Assembly (NCBI GenBank): GCA_965262365.1
Contig: OZ253541.1
Location: forward strand, 1,550,001-1,614,000
Direction of reading: 5' to 3'
Source: UBA6522 sp965262365
GTDB lineage: Bacteria; Pseudomonadota; Gammaproteobacteria; Steroidobacterales; Rariloculaceae
DNA: 64,000 bases
In this document: piece by piece, positions 50,246-59,681 of the stretch
Numbering within the stretch: the stretch's first letter is position 1
Layout: the number at the start of each line of letters is the position of its first letter
Position numbers and translations under genes: made by a program
Notes under the pieces: generated by a model
Databases searched by the model: none
Told to the model about the DNA's origin: nothing
What the model saw: the letters and a program-made list of their open reading frames with translations, nothing else

Positions 50246-50999
50246 CTAGCCCTGCTCCCACGAATACCCGCTTCCGGGAGACGGCTGGCAGTCGTAAGGA
50301 TTCAGATACTGGAGATCGGCCGGCCGATTGAACCGTTGCCAGGTCACCGGCGCCGTGAACGTCATCGGATCCACGACCATGTAAGTCACTTCGAGACGCC
50401 CGTCTTCGGCCACACGATAGCGTTCCGTCACTTCAAGCCCAGCGCTGTGCGGCGGCCCGCGGCCGGGCAGTTGCCAGCCGGCGGTGATGTGGGTGGTGTC
50501 TATCACCAAATCGTCGCCCTCAAAGCGACCGACGGAATAGCCGTTGATCGTATGAGGGGTTCCTGCCGGAGGCTCGCGATCGTCCAGGTAGATCGTGCGA
50601 ACCGTATCCCAACGCTCAGCCGCGATGTCGCGCGGATCGTCGGTCGTGCCGTTGTTCGGTCCCCAGACGACATCCAGCCCGGCCCAGTCGCCATCCGTTC
50701 GGGGCGATGGATAGAATGCCGGCGGAGCGGCAGGAGGACCCGCCGTGATCCCCGAGGGCGGCGTCGGGTCTCGACGCCTGCCGGTTACGGGGTCGTTGAA
50801 GAGATGCCGCGTCCAGCCATCGGGCATGACGATATCATCGGCGCGAATGAGTGTCCCATCGCCCATGCTCGCCGGCGCCTTCGAGCCGGATACGCTGATC
50901 CACTTCGAAAAACGCCGCATACGAATGATGCGCCTGAGCCGAACCCACCGTCAGCAAGGCCGCCAGGCAGATAGACAACGAGTCGCTACGCCAGGTCAT
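50246..50999 (-). pseudogene. DUF6152-associated exported protein, internally deleted
   Basis: From an ATG at 50999 one frame gives a signal peptide and DUF6152 opening (ICLAALLTVGSAQAHHSYAA, then FFEVDQRIRLEG) and then meets a stop; the rest continues in another frame as ADDIVMPDGWTRHLFNDPV and a long C-terminal domain with YSVGRFEGDDLVIDTTHITA and LEVTERYRVAEDGRLEVTY. The join lacks most of the DUF6152 domain and is out of frame, so this is a deletion relic. The C-terminal part matches the G-x-WEGDTLVVDT-type domain often linked to DUF6152 proteins. The function is unknown. Confidence 0.65.
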
Positions 51000-51053
51000 G
51001 TGTTGTTACCTCCTCAGTCGTAGCTCGCGCTTGGGCAGATGCCGAATGTGCGA

Positions 51054-52544
51054 TTACTCTCGCGGGCTTACGCTATACGAATACGCCACCTCACCCTGGC
51101 GGCGGCCGTCCACCTCGTCCTGGGGCAACCAGGACCGAATGTAGTCCACCTGAAGCCGTTCCGGCGACACAGTGACGCTCAGATAGCCCGAGTTGTCCAG
51201 GACATCGCCCGACAGGTAAGCATCCCTGTTACGTGCAGTATAGGTGTCGTCAGCGGGATTCGGGACGGATTGGTACACGATGCCGTCGAGTTCCTGGCGG
51301 GCAAATATGTGGTCGTGGGCCTGAAAGAAGATCGTCACGCCATGCTCGACCATGAGTTCATGTACGGGCAACTCCCATCCCGGTCGGCGCGCGTCGAACT
51401 CCCAGGTGCCGTCGGCGCCATGCCCGCCCCACTCGTAGTCTCGGGCACGCTCGATTCCGCCGCGGCCGACACCGAGAACGTGGTGCGCGAAAACGAATTT
51501 GTACTTCGCGTCACTCTCCGCCAGCGTCGTTCTCAACCACTGATACTGTGCGTCGCCCATCGTCGATTCCCAGCGATTCTCCGCACGGCGCGTCAGCCGT
51601 TCCCATTCCCCGTCGAGCGAGACTCCCATGCCACCGGAGTTGCCGACCGGCACCGGCGAGTGCCAGTAAGGATCGATCATCGCAAAGAGCGCGTCGCCCC
51701 ATTCGAACGCGAAATAATCCCTGAGCAGACCGATGCCCGGCACCGGCTCCGGATTTCCCGAATAAAAGCCATCCGGAGCAGGTAACGGGAAGAAACGGGT
51801 CCTCGCGGTGCCGGCGAAGATCGACACATCGTGCAGCGGCGTACCGAGAAAATGCCGCCGCGCCTCTTCGTGGTTGCCGTTGACCATGAACAGCGCGGTC
51901 GAATGCGCCATCGTACTCAGAAACCGGCGTTGATTCAGGTAGACGTCGTCGACGACCCGCTGGTTCAGTGCCGCCCGGTCGCCTCGATAAAAATCGGCCA
52001 TGGGATTCGAAATGCTGAAGTCATCGCCCAGCATGAAGTAAAGATCGGGCCTGGCATTCGCGACCTGACGAAGCGTCCTCAGATAAAGGTCCGGGTGATA
52101 CATGATGTTGCGGCGTTCCGGATGCGAGTCGCCCTGCACGCCGAAAGTGAACGTGCTGCTGGCAGACCGTTGCGTGTGGAAGCTGTGCTCATCGCCACTG
52201 CGCGCATCCGCGTCACCGGTGCCCTGATAGGTCAGGCGATAAAAATACCGCGTATCGGCGCTCAGTCCCTCCAGATCAATCGCGGCGATATTGTCGGCCG
52301 ATGCCTCGACAGCGTCCGTCCGCTCGGAATAAGCGCCGGGACCGGTGCCGAATTCGGCAAGTACGCGCGTCCCCTCGACGGCGAGCGCGTGGATGGCGAC
52401 GGAATCGTCCGTCGGTCTCCCGAGAATGATGTTTTCGATGTCAGCCGTCTGCGCACCGGGCACCACGGCGTAGCCCAGGGTCGCCAGCACGGCGATTCCG
52501 AACGCGACGTGCAACGAAGCGCAGTTGAGTCGGCCAGGTCGCAT
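51054..52544 (-). CDS. PhoD-like metallophosphoesterase, intact copy
   Basis: A 496-residue exported phosphatase with a signal peptide (AFGIAVLATLGYAVVPGAQT), an N-terminal fibronectin-like domain (ENIILGRPTDDSVAIHALA, LSADTRYFYRLTYQG) and a calcineurin-type core with FGVQGDSHPE, YFMLGDDFS, FMVNGNHEE, FVFAHHVLG and FFQAHDHIFARQ as the metal-binding blocks. Broken relatives lie at 52773-53743 and 58123-58470. It may act on phosphodiesters or phosphotriesters; the substrate is unknown. The C-terminus SGYLSVTVSPERLQVDYI is complete. Length and blocks suggest a functional gene. Confidence 0.85.
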   Translation of the reverse strand: MRPGRLNCASLHVAFGIAVLATLGYAVVPGAQTADIENIILGRPTDDSVAIHALAVEGTRVLAEFGTGPGAYSERTDAVEASADNIAAIDLEGLSADTRYFYRLTYQGTGDADARSGDEHSFHTQRSASSTFTFGVQGDSHPERRNIMYHPDLYLRTLRQVANARPDLYFMLGDDFSISNPMADFYRGDRAALNQRVVDDVYLNQRRFLSTMAHSTALFMVNGNHEEARRHFLGTPLHDVSIFAGTARTRFFPLPAPDGFYSGNPEPVPGIGLLRDYFAFEWGDALFAMIDPYWHSPVPVGNSGGMGVSLDGEWERLTRRAENRWESTMGDAQYQWLRTTLAESDAKYKFVFAHHVLGVGRGGIERARDYEWGGHGADGTWEFDARRPGWELPVHELMVEHGVTIFFQAHDHIFARQELDGIVYQSVPNPADDTYTARNRDAYLSGDVLDNSGYLSVTVSPERLQVDYIRSWLPQDEVDGRRQGEVAYSYSVSPRE

Positions 52545-52583
52545 CTTCGCTCTCCCCTTTAAAGTGGACTATTGGAACAGACG

Positions 52584-52690
52584 TTCTTCGAGTATGCCCT
52601 TGTCGACGAGATCCCGGCAGTGGCAGCAGTATTCATGCTGCCGCCGTCGGCGGTATGGGCGCATCACTCGGTCTCGGCTGACGAAGAAGC
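52584..52690 (+). pseudogene. DUF6152 N-terminal fragment
   Basis: A plus-strand frame reads FMLPPSAVWAHHSVSADEEA, the end of a DUF6152-type signal peptide with the HHS start of the mature chain. It then runs out into the antisense of the broken phosphatase. Only ~30 codons are recognisable. Confidence 0.4.
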
Positions 52691-52772
52691 TCGCGCTGCC
52701 CAGGCCGCGTGGGACCCGCTTACGGGCACTCCCATCATTCTGGCTATGGGTGCCCGGAGTACAGGTAGAAAC

Positions 52773-53743
52773 CTACGATTGCACGCCTTGACCGGCAGGC
52801 ATGACGGTGACGTGCAGATATCCCGAGCTGTCCAGAATATCGCCGGAGAGATAGGCGTTCTTGTTGCGACCTTCATAAATGTCGTCCGCCGGATTCGGCA
52901 CCGACTGATAGACGACGCCGTCGAGTTCCTGGCGCGCAAAGATATGGTCGTGGGCCTGGAAGAGGATCGTGACGCCGTTCTCCACCATGAGTTGATGGAT
53001 CGGAAGATCCCAATCCGGCCGCTGCTCGTCGAATTCCCAGACGCCTTCATCCGTGTAACCGCCCCACTCGTATCTCGTCGCGCCTCTTCGTGATTGCCGT
53101 TCACAGGAAAAAGCGCCGTGGAGTTCGCCATCAGGCCCAGGAAGCGGCGCTGGTTGATATAGATATCGTCGACGAAACGCTGCGTCAGAGTGCTGCGGTC
53201 TCCCTGGAAATAGTTCGGCAACTGGTTCGAGATGCTGAAATCGTCGCCGAGCATGAAGTAGAGGTCGGGCTGTGCGCCCGCGACCAGTTGCATCGTCCGC
53301 GCGTAGAGATCGGGATGGTACATTCTGGTGCGGCGTTCGGGATGGGAGTCGCCTTGCACGCCGAAGCTGAACGGCGTGCTTCTCGACCCCTGGGTCCTGA
53401 ACGAGTATTCCTCACCGTTGCGGCTCCCGTTTGCATCCGTATAGATCACGCGATAGCGGTAGACGCTGCCCGGGTCGAGTCCGTCGACTGTGATAACGGC
53501 TGTACCGTCGGCCGAAGCCGCAATCGGCTCCGTTCGCTCCGAAAACCGACCCGGAGAGTCGCCGTATTCGACGGAGACCTGGGTACCTTGCTCCGCGAGG
53601 ACGTGTACGACGATGGAATCGTCTGTCGGCCGACCGAGTATGATGTTCTCGCCGTCGCCGGTCTGCGCACCAGGCCGATCGGCCGATACGACCACAACTC
53701 ACAACAAAATGACTGCGAAACAGAGCGATCGGGAGTCGACCAT
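52773..53743 (-). pseudogene. PhoD-like metallophosphoesterase, broken copy 2
   Basis: A close relative of the intact 51054-52544 gene with at least two lesions. The ATG at 53743 opens a signal peptide that is cut by an in-frame TGA after 14 codons; the frame then resumes with SADRPGAQTGDGENIILGRP and stays good through FGVQGDSHPERR, FMLGDDFSISNQ and VNGNHEEARR. There ~135-140 residues are missing, and the sequence continues in another frame with YEWGGYTDEGVWEF and FQAHDHIFARQELDG to a stop at 52773. The junction at GGCGCGACGAGA looks like a short-homology deletion. Two of the five metal-site blocks survive only out of frame or not at all. Confidence 0.85.
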
Positions 53744-53923
53744 ATGAATCCCCTGGATCTGCGCCGTTCTTGCGTACGGCTATCTTCGTTAAACCGCTCA
53801 ACGGGCATGAGGCAACTATGCAGCGAGCGGAATTTATTATAGCCTAGTGCGCAATCCTAACTGATTGAAAATATGCATAATTGTTCTGCACCAAACCATA
53901 ACCACCGGTTAAGGGAAGACGTC

Positions 53924-54070
53924 ATGAAGCAGCACCCGATTCCAGGATTCCTGTTGGTCGGCCTGCTGCTGTCGGGCATCGGCCATGCCGTCGATCGGCC
54001 GTACGAGAGCGAGCGCGTCGGGAGTGATCTGACACCAAAGGGAACGATTGCCGGGTACGTATGCCAATGA
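53924..54070 (+). pseudogene. DUF1329-type exported protein, N-terminal remnant
   Basis: A 48-codon ORF with a signal peptide (IPGFLLVGLLLSGIGHA) followed by ERVGSDLTPKGTIAG, which resembles the conserved G-x-DLTP-x-G opening of DUF1329 outer-membrane-associated proteins. The remaining ~400 residues of that family are absent; the frame stops at 54070 just before the DUF1428 gene. It has a good upstream ribosome site (AAGGGAAGACGTC), so a short secreted peptide could be made. Confidence 0.5.
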
Positions 54071-54080
54071 GGAGAACAAC

Positions 54081-54434
54081 GTGACCTATGTTGACGGATT
54101 GTTGACTGCGGTGCCGACCGCCAACAAGGAGATCTACCGCGAGATGGCGGAGCAGTGTGCCAGGGTATTCAAGAAACATGGCGCGCTGTCCTACGTGGAG
54201 TGCTGGGGCGACAACGTGCCCGAAGGCAAGGTCAACTCGATGCACACCGCGGTATTGCGCGAACCCGACGAAACGGTCGTCTTCTCCTGGGTCACCTGGC
54301 CGTCGAAGGAGGTCCGCGACGACGGCATGCCGAAAGTCTTCAGCGACCCGGAAATGCCGACCCACATGGACCCGATGCCATTCGACGCCAAGCGGATGAT
54401 ATTCGGCGGCTTCCAGGTGCTCGTTGAAGCCTGA
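54081..54434 (+). CDS. DUF1428 domain protein
   Basis: A 117-residue dimeric alpha-beta barrel-type protein: TYVDGLLTAVPTANKEIYRE, HGALSYVECWGDNVPEGKV, VVFSWVTWPSKEVRDDGMP and DAKRMIFGGFQVLV are all signatures of DUF1428 (YbaA-like). The function is unknown. GTG at 54081 preceded by GAGGAG is preferred to the longer frame from 54048, whose extra residues are not family-like. It is followed 53 bases later by a Tat-exported amidohydrolase on the same strand. Confidence 0.9.
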   Translation: MTYVDGLLTAVPTANKEIYREMAEQCARVFKKHGALSYVECWGDNVPEGKVNSMHTAVLREPDETVVFSWVTWPSKEVRDDGMPKVFSDPEMPTHMDPMPFDAKRMIFGGFQVLVEA

Positions 54435-54487
54435 CAGGCGCACCGGCAAGAAATTCACTGCAAGAATCAACAATCGAGAAGGCGACC

Positions 54488-55597
54488 ATGAGTACGACGA
54501 GAAGAACATTCATCAAGGAGGCCGCAATGCTGTCGTCGGCATCGGTTCTGGCCGGCAAGAGCATTATCCGGGGCGCCAAGGCGCAGACACCCGACTACCG
54601 GCGCATTGCCGTGGAAGAAATCTACTGTCCGCCGGAGGTGATGGAGGCGTCCATCAGAGTCATTAACGCCAACCCGGAACTGGAGCCGCACTTTCAGGGG
54701 AATTTCAGTCCGGACAACGCCCGTTTCGTCAACGGCCGGATCATCGAGCGGCTTCAGGAAATCGGGGAGGAACGCCTTCGGGCGATGGACGAAGGCCGTA
54801 TCGACAAGGTGCTTCTCAGCAACTGGTCGCCGGGGGTGCAGCTCTTCGAGACCGAGGAGGCGAAGGAACTGGCGGTGGTTTCCAACGACCGGATGGCCGA
54901 GGCCGCCCGCGCCAACCCGGACCGATACGCGGGCATGGTGACGATTGCGCCCCAGGACCCCGAAGCGGCTGGATTGGAAATCGAGCGCGGCATCTCGCTT
55001 GGACTCACCGGCGTCCTGATCAACTCGCACACCCACAACGAGTACTTGGACGACCCGAAATTCTGGCCGATCTTCGAGGTCTGCGAGGCCCGCTCCATGC
55101 CCATCTACCTGCATCCGCGAGTACCGGCGCCCCAGATGTATCCGGCATTCTCCGAATACAGCATGCACGGAGCCATGTGGGGGTTCGCCATCGAAGCCTC
55201 GACCCACGCGCTGCGATTGATCGGCGCCGGCGTATTCGATCAGTTCCCGAACCTTACACTCGTGCTCGGCCACATGGGTGAAGGCCTGCCGTTCTGGCTT
55301 TATCGGCTCGACACCACGTCCGCCGGGTTCGTAGGCCGAACGATAAGCAGACCTCCCAGCGAGTACGTGCGCGACAACATGCTGATCACGACCAGCGGCA
55401 TGGGATGGGATCCTGCGCTCCTGCTGAGTCATTCCGTGCTGGGGGCCGAAAACATCATGTTCGCCGTCGACTATCCGTTCGGAAACTATGCTCGGGATAC
55501 GGCCTGGTTTGATGCCATCGACCTGCCGGAAGCCGACAAGCGACTGATCTACAGCGGCAACGCGGAGCGCATCTACACCCTGAGCCAGCCCGGATAA
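54488..55597 (+). CDS. Tat-exported amidohydrolase (ACMSD/resorcylate decarboxylase-like)
   Basis: A 369-residue metal-dependent hydrolase/decarboxylase. The N-terminus STTRRTFIKEAAM is a twin-arginine signal. The TIM barrel shows IAVEEIYCPPE at strand 1, GVLINSHTHNEYLDDPKFWP, MPIYLHPRVP (His), LTLVLGHMGEGLPFWLYRLD (His) and NIMFAVDYPF (Asp), the pattern of the ACMSD-type amidohydrolase_2 family. At strand 1 the E-x-H metal motif common in related decarboxylases is E-x-Y here, so metal binding may differ. The substrate is unknown; aromatic acids are typical for the family. Periplasmic location is predicted from the signal. Confidence 0.85.
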   Translation: MSTTRRTFIKEAAMLSSASVLAGKSIIRGAKAQTPDYRRIAVEEIYCPPEVMEASIRVINANPELEPHFQGNFSPDNARFVNGRIIERLQEIGEERLRAMDEGRIDKVLLSNWSPGVQLFETEEAKELAVVSNDRMAEAARANPDRYAGMVTIAPQDPEAAGLEIERGISLGLTGVLINSHTHNEYLDDPKFWPIFEVCEARSMPIYLHPRVPAPQMYPAFSEYSMHGAMWGFAIEASTHALRLIGAGVFDQFPNLTLVLGHMGEGLPFWLYRLDTTSAGFVGRTISRPPSEYVRDNMLITTSGMGWDPALLLSHSVLGAENIMFAVDYPFGNYARDTAWFDAIDLPEADKRLIYSGNAERIYTLSQPG

Positions 55598-55599
55598 TA

Positions 55600-55805
55600 C
55601 TCACCGATCATCGGCAGATGATATTCGGCTGCCAGACGGCCGCGAGCTGGTCGCGCTTTACTACGCGCCAACAGACAATCCGGAGTTGGAGTGCCGCACG
55701 GGTGTGGGAGCGAGTATGCCGACTCCGTCGCCACTGGAAATTATCGACGAAGGCGACCGAATTACAGTTCACCAAGCCGAGTACGAGGTCTTGATCAAGC
55801 TTTAA
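55600..55805 (+). pseudogene. C-terminal fragment of an exported protein
   Basis: A frame without a start reads DDIRLPDGRELVALYYAPTD and ends LEIIDEGDRITVHQAEYEV-LIKL before a TAA at 55803. The composition is protein-like and similar to the ends of small periplasmic proteins that accompany DUF6152, but there is no clear family assignment. The upstream part is lost. Confidence 0.35.
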
Positions 55806-55814
55806 GCCTCAACC

Positions 55815-56915
55815 CTACTGCGAATTTCCTGGTGCCGGCGTGGGTGGAACAATTGAAGCCAAATAGGCAACGATATTGGTCATGTCTTCAACATTCAGGT
55901 TTTCGATGGTCGGTTGCATAAGTTGTGCAGCAACACCATTCCTGGTCCCCTGTTTAAAGTCGTATAACTGCCGCATCAGATAGCTGGGCGAGCGGCCAGC
56001 GAGACCGGGAATCACAGCGAGACCCATGAGGTCCTGTCCGTGACAGATAGCACACTGAATTGTCTTTCCGGCACCGCCAGTCGTCACGAGTTCCTCTCCC
56101 TTGGCAAGGCTCCCCACAGGCACATATACATTAAAGCCCATGCGCGGATTACGAAGATAATCCGCCTGATAGGTATCCATGGGGGTCTCAACAATACGCC
56201 CTGCAAGAGGCTCTGTCGGCTCCGTCCCCACCGTGAAAAACATATTATTGTCTGGATTCAGATACATCTCCGGAATCAGATCTGCCTCCATTACAAAATA
56301 CCGGCGCGTCGTCCAGGGAACTGCGGCCCAAAACTCTGCAGACTCCTGAATCTCTTCCTCAGTCATCGCTCGAGCCATCCGGATCATGTTTGGAGTGTTT
56401 GGCTTTCTCGGATCTGCGCTGTAACGCAAACCATCTCGCATATCATGCAATTGCTGAACCAGGTACGCAGCTGGCTTTCCCGCAGCGGGTGCGTTTGAGG
56501 GACGTCCTTTCCCATTGGGCAGATGGCAAGAACCACAGGCCCAATCAGGTGCCCCCCCTCTGAGGCTTTCAGGTCCGTACTTGATAATGTCTGCCATAGG
56601 GGGATAGTCGCCTGGGAACCAGTCGATTACATCTTGAGCATGACGAATCTCTTGGCGAGAGAAAGTGACGCTGCTTCCCTCTAACCCAAGCGGTCTACTT
56701 AACTCTTCTGCATCCTCTCCAGGTTGGAGTGCCCTATTCCCCGGTGTCGGAATTGGTGGCCGATCACCTGGCTCAGGCTGAGTGTCATAGCCATACGCCC
56801 ACTCAGGTATAGGCGCCCACAACGATAGGGACTCGTCTGTCTGAGACTGAACTACCGGTACCCCAGTGGCAATCAAGCAACTGCAAATGAGCGCTACTCT
56901 AATTTTCTCGTTCAA
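55815..56915 (-). CDS. Dihaem c-type cytochrome
   Basis: About 366 residues with a signal peptide (VALICSCLIATGVPVVQS) and two covalent haem sites, DWACGSCHLPNGKGRP and TIQCAICHGQDLMG (both CxxCH). The first lies in a loop rich in Gly/Pro; the second is followed by LAGRSPSYLMRQLYDFKQG, a class I cytochrome helix bearing a Met ligand candidate. It probably passes electrons in the periplasm, perhaps from a dehydrogenase not in this window. TTG at 56915 following GAGAG is the best start; upstream codons are Arg-rich. The base composition is more AT-rich than its neighbours, which hints at separate ancestry. Confidence 0.8.
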   Translation of the reverse strand: MNEKIRVALICSCLIATGVPVVQSQTDESLSLWAPIPEWAYGYDTQPEPGDRPPIPTPGNRALQPGEDAEELSRPLGLEGSSVTFSRQEIRHAQDVIDWFPGDYPPMADIIKYGPESLRGGAPDWACGSCHLPNGKGRPSNAPAAGKPAAYLVQQLHDMRDGLRYSADPRKPNTPNMIRMARAMTEEEIQESAEFWAAVPWTTRRYFVMEADLIPEMYLNPDNNMFFTVGTEPTEPLAGRIVETPMDTYQADYLRNPRMGFNVYVPVGSLAKGEELVTTGGAGKTIQCAICHGQDLMGLAVIPGLAGRSPSYLMRQLYDFKQGTRNGVAAQLMQPTIENLNVEDMTNIVAYLASIVPPTPAPGNSQ

Positions 56916-56958
56916 TTTTTTGTCTCTCAAAACTACTGATCTTCTACAAACTGACAGC

Positions 56959-58008
56959 CTACTCCATCGCCGCAAGCCTCGCGCTGGCGCACTCCAGCAT
57001 GATTGACAGATAACGGCCGAATCGCTCCGGGCCGAGGAGCAACGGGTGCGGTCCAGCCGGGTACTGTTCGCGAAGCTGTTCCTTCAGCTCCAGCGTGTTC
57101 ATCGATTGCGTCCAACACGGTCCCCCGGTCTCGAGACAGCGTTCCATCTGTTCCTCATCCAAATCCGCGACCCCCGGGTGCCCGCCCAGCGCGGTCTCCG
57201 CCTCCAGCGGCCGAGCAAAGTCGTCGAAAACATGCCTGAACGTGTCGATGGATTCCTGAGTGGGCATTTGCGTTCCACTAAAGATCAGCGCCGTATGCGT
57301 GCGGCCAAGGTGCTTGACTGGCACGAGCATGGCCAGCGTGCCTGGCGTATGTCCCGGTGCGAGCGCCAACGTCACCGTAGTGTCTCCCAGGGTCAGCTCC
57401 TGGCCATCGGTCACGATCATGTCCCGCTCCGGCCTCGGCCGATCCGGCGTCTCACCGGCGAGCGCGAGCTCCCAATCAAGCTCACTAAGCAGGATTCTTG
57501 CACCGTACGTTTCCTGGAGGTAAGACGCCCCCCCAACGTGGTCATTGTGACCATGTCCGACGACGATGTACTTGATCTGAGTGGGGTCCAGGCCCAGTTT
57601 TTCGAGGCCCGGTACCAGCACATCGCGTGCGTCGTCGGGACTATGGAGCGTATCGATCAATATGAGGCCTTCGCTCGTGTCGATGGCCCAGGCGCCCACA
57701 CCACTGAAACCAAGGTAATAGAGGTTCTCGAAAAGCCGGGTCGGCTCCACGACATAGGGCTCGACCGGCGGCAGCCCGGCCGCCTGCCTCACCAGTCCTG
57801 CTCGCCTCGGACCCGCAGCGGAGCAATGTGCTTCCGCTTCACGGATCAGATCGGATCCAGCGAGTGCCATCGCTGCCGCGATATGCTCCTGAGCCTCCTC
57901 CGATGCCGCTAGAGCCTCGGGGGTCGGAACCTGGGCCCTGAGTCCTGGCTGAGAGGTGACGACTATGGCAAAAGCGAGCGCAGTTGCGGCTGTTAAATGT
58001 CTGAACAT
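56959..58008 (-). CDS. Exported MBL-fold metallo-hydrolase
   Basis: A 349-residue protein with signal peptide (AATALAFAIVVTSQPGLRA) and a metallo-beta-lactamase fold. The metal motif is VVGHGHNDHVGGASYL (HxHxDH), then LAPGHTPGTLAM and GGHPGVADL as downstream His positions. The layout resembles subclass B3-like hydrolases, but the substrate cannot be fixed. Its start is immediately upstream of a gap rich in T and A. The following cytochrome gene on the same strand begins 43 bases after its stop, so they may be cotranscribed. Confidence 0.85.
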   Translation of the reverse strand: MFRHLTAATALAFAIVVTSQPGLRAQVPTPEALAASEEAQEHIAAAMALAGSDLIREAEAHCSAAGPRRAGLVRQAAGLPPVEPYVVEPTRLFENLYYLGFSGVGAWAIDTSEGLILIDTLHSPDDARDVLVPGLEKLGLDPTQIKYIVVGHGHNDHVGGASYLQETYGARILLSELDWELALAGETPDRPRPERDMIVTDGQELTLGDTTVTLALAPGHTPGTLAMLVPVKHLGRTHTALIFSGTQMPTQESIDTFRHVFDDFARPLEAETALGGHPGVADLDEEQMERCLETGGPCWTQSMNTLELKEQLREQYPAGPHPLLLGPERFGRYLSIMLECASARLAAME

Positions 58009-58122
58009 CGAGCTTCCTCCGTCAGGCTTGATCTTATGATTCTCAATTTTTTCTTCTAATTCAACTAGATTCGCCCTAGCGAATGGCTACTTTCGGCCAA
58101 TAGCGGACATTCGTGGGCAATT

Positions 58123-58470
58123 TCATATCGATTTTAGGCACGATTTTGACGCTTGGGTCATGGCGGTCTTGTCGCCCTGGAAGAGATCGTGCATCTGATT
58201 CGAGATACTGAAGTCGTCCCCGAGCGTGAAATACGGATCGGGCTGCGCGGCGGCTACATTCTCCATCGTACGGGTATACGGACCCGTGTGGAACATTCGC
58301 CCCGGTCCGTGGCTATTCGACCACAACTCGTTCTACTCCTTCGAACGCATCGGTCGGCCCGATGGACATACTCGATCCAGTCCTGAGCGAGGGAGGGGGC
58401 GGCGAGACAGGAGAGAGCCGCTGTCAAGGCAAGCTGACGGGTTTGTTCGTGAAAAAACTTCTTATGCACT
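58123..58470 (-). pseudogene. Chimeric remnant: exported-protein start joined to PhoD-like fragment
   Basis: On the minus strand a GTG at 58470 opens a signal peptide (LALTAALSCLAAPSLAQ) followed by DWIEYVHRADRC, resembling the mature start of the 22632-23264 exported protein. In another frame the sequence then becomes a third PhoD-like fragment (SNSHGPGRMFHTGPYTRTME, YFTLGDDFSISNQMHDLFQG) before ending. Two unrelated gene pieces have thus been fused out of frame. The GTG overlaps the target duplication of the adjacent IS. Confidence 0.6.
58462..58470. repeat. Outer IS target-site duplication, left copy
   Basis: TTATGCACT, repeated exactly at 63627-63635 beyond the other end of the transposon nest. 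Confidence 0.92.
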
Positions 58471-58645
58471 CAGCAATTCCCGCTAACGCGTTTTGCACGC
58501 TCGCGGTGTCGATTCGATCGCGCCGTGCGGGCGTGAGCCGATCGGTGGGGGAAGCCATCCTCTCCGGCTCGGTTGCCGACGTGTCGTTTGGCTATCGTGG
58601 TGTCCCTGAAGAACCGTTTCTCGCACACCCGGGCGCGGCGTGGAG

Positions 58646-59475
58646 TCAGGAGGTGTCATACAGCACCAGTTCACTTCGGTGCCCGAACGCCAGCGCCCGA
58701 TACAACGTTTCCCAGTCCGGGATGAACAGTTGCAGGAACAGCGCCCGCAGTTGTTCCCAGAAGTAGCGGGGACGCCCGGCCTTCGCCTGTGCGGCCTGGA
58801 ACAGCCGGCAGCAACGCTGCTGGATTTGGTCGATGAGAAACGCCAGCATCATCAGGTACGCGAACACCGTCGCCAGATGCTTCTCGCCGTGACCGAAGTT
58901 GTGCTCGAAGCGATAGCCTTGGTTCTTCAGGGTATTGAACGTCTCGTTCTCGATCCGCCACCGGGCCCGCCCGGCGCGCATCAAGTCCATGACGTTGGAA
59001 TTGTCGATCGGCAGGTCCGTGACCCACGAGAAGTGGCGTTGCTTGCCGTTGGGCTTGAACTCCCAATATTCCAGGAAGTTCACCTCCAACTCGAAGTTCG
59101 CGTCGTTCAGCGGCGCACCGTTGAGGTAACGGAACCGATGCCGCACGCCGTCGGTGTCGACGATCTCCACGACCTTCGTCGCCGGCGTCGCCTCCACCCA
59201 TTGGAACAGATGTGCGTGATCCCCCGGCTTGGCGCCCAGGATGAATCGCATGTCCAACTGCTTCAGCAACTCGATGTGCGGGCCGTTGGACGCCAGCCCA
59301 TCCTCCACCACCGCCAGCTTCAAATGCGGATGCTCCCGGCGCACGTCCTTGAGCAAGCGTTTCACCGCGTTGCGCTCGCAGTCGTTCTTCCTCGCCCCGT
59401 CGCCCTTCACAATCGGCTCCGGCGCCAGCGGAAACACCTCGCGCTGCCGCGGATGCACCAGCACCGCGCCCAGCT
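58646..59475 (-). pseudogene. Outer IS transposase, C-terminal part
   Basis: Continues the transposase whose N-terminal part is at 62978-63494. After GAVLVHPRQREVFPLAPEP the catalytic core includes LKLAVVEDGLASNG (second acidic residue) and RARWRIENETFNTLKNQGYR (Glu in the Y/W-x-x-E-type signature), then HNFGHGEKHLATVFAYLMML. The join with the N-terminal part reads YYHQLLGAVLV in frame when the inner element and one CCAGC copy are removed. In its present state this piece has no proper start. Confidence 0.88.
59471..59475. repeat. Inner transposon target duplication, left copy
   Basis: CCAGC, repeated at 62978-62982. Five bases is the duplication length of TniA/TnsB/Mu-like transposons. Confidence 0.88.
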
Positions 59476-59681
59476 GTTGTTAGGCACATTCTTTCACTGA
59501 ACCACCGAGCCTTTTGGTCGGTTTATCTTCCTGGTGAAACGTCTGACGTGGTGGATTAATCCGGCACGGCCAAGTCGGCGTTGACGTAGCGTTATCCACG
59601 GGCTGTCCACGGGCGCGGGCCCTTGGTCAGCCCTGTCGCCGGTGGGCAGGCGGTGGATAACGCGGTGCTGGCGCGACCGAC

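Noticed and set aside
58646..59489. Second 272-residue frame within the outer IS transposase region
   Set aside because: It is the same strand in a different frame from the transposase, Arg/Gly-rich and without motifs; the transposase frame carries the catalytic residues.
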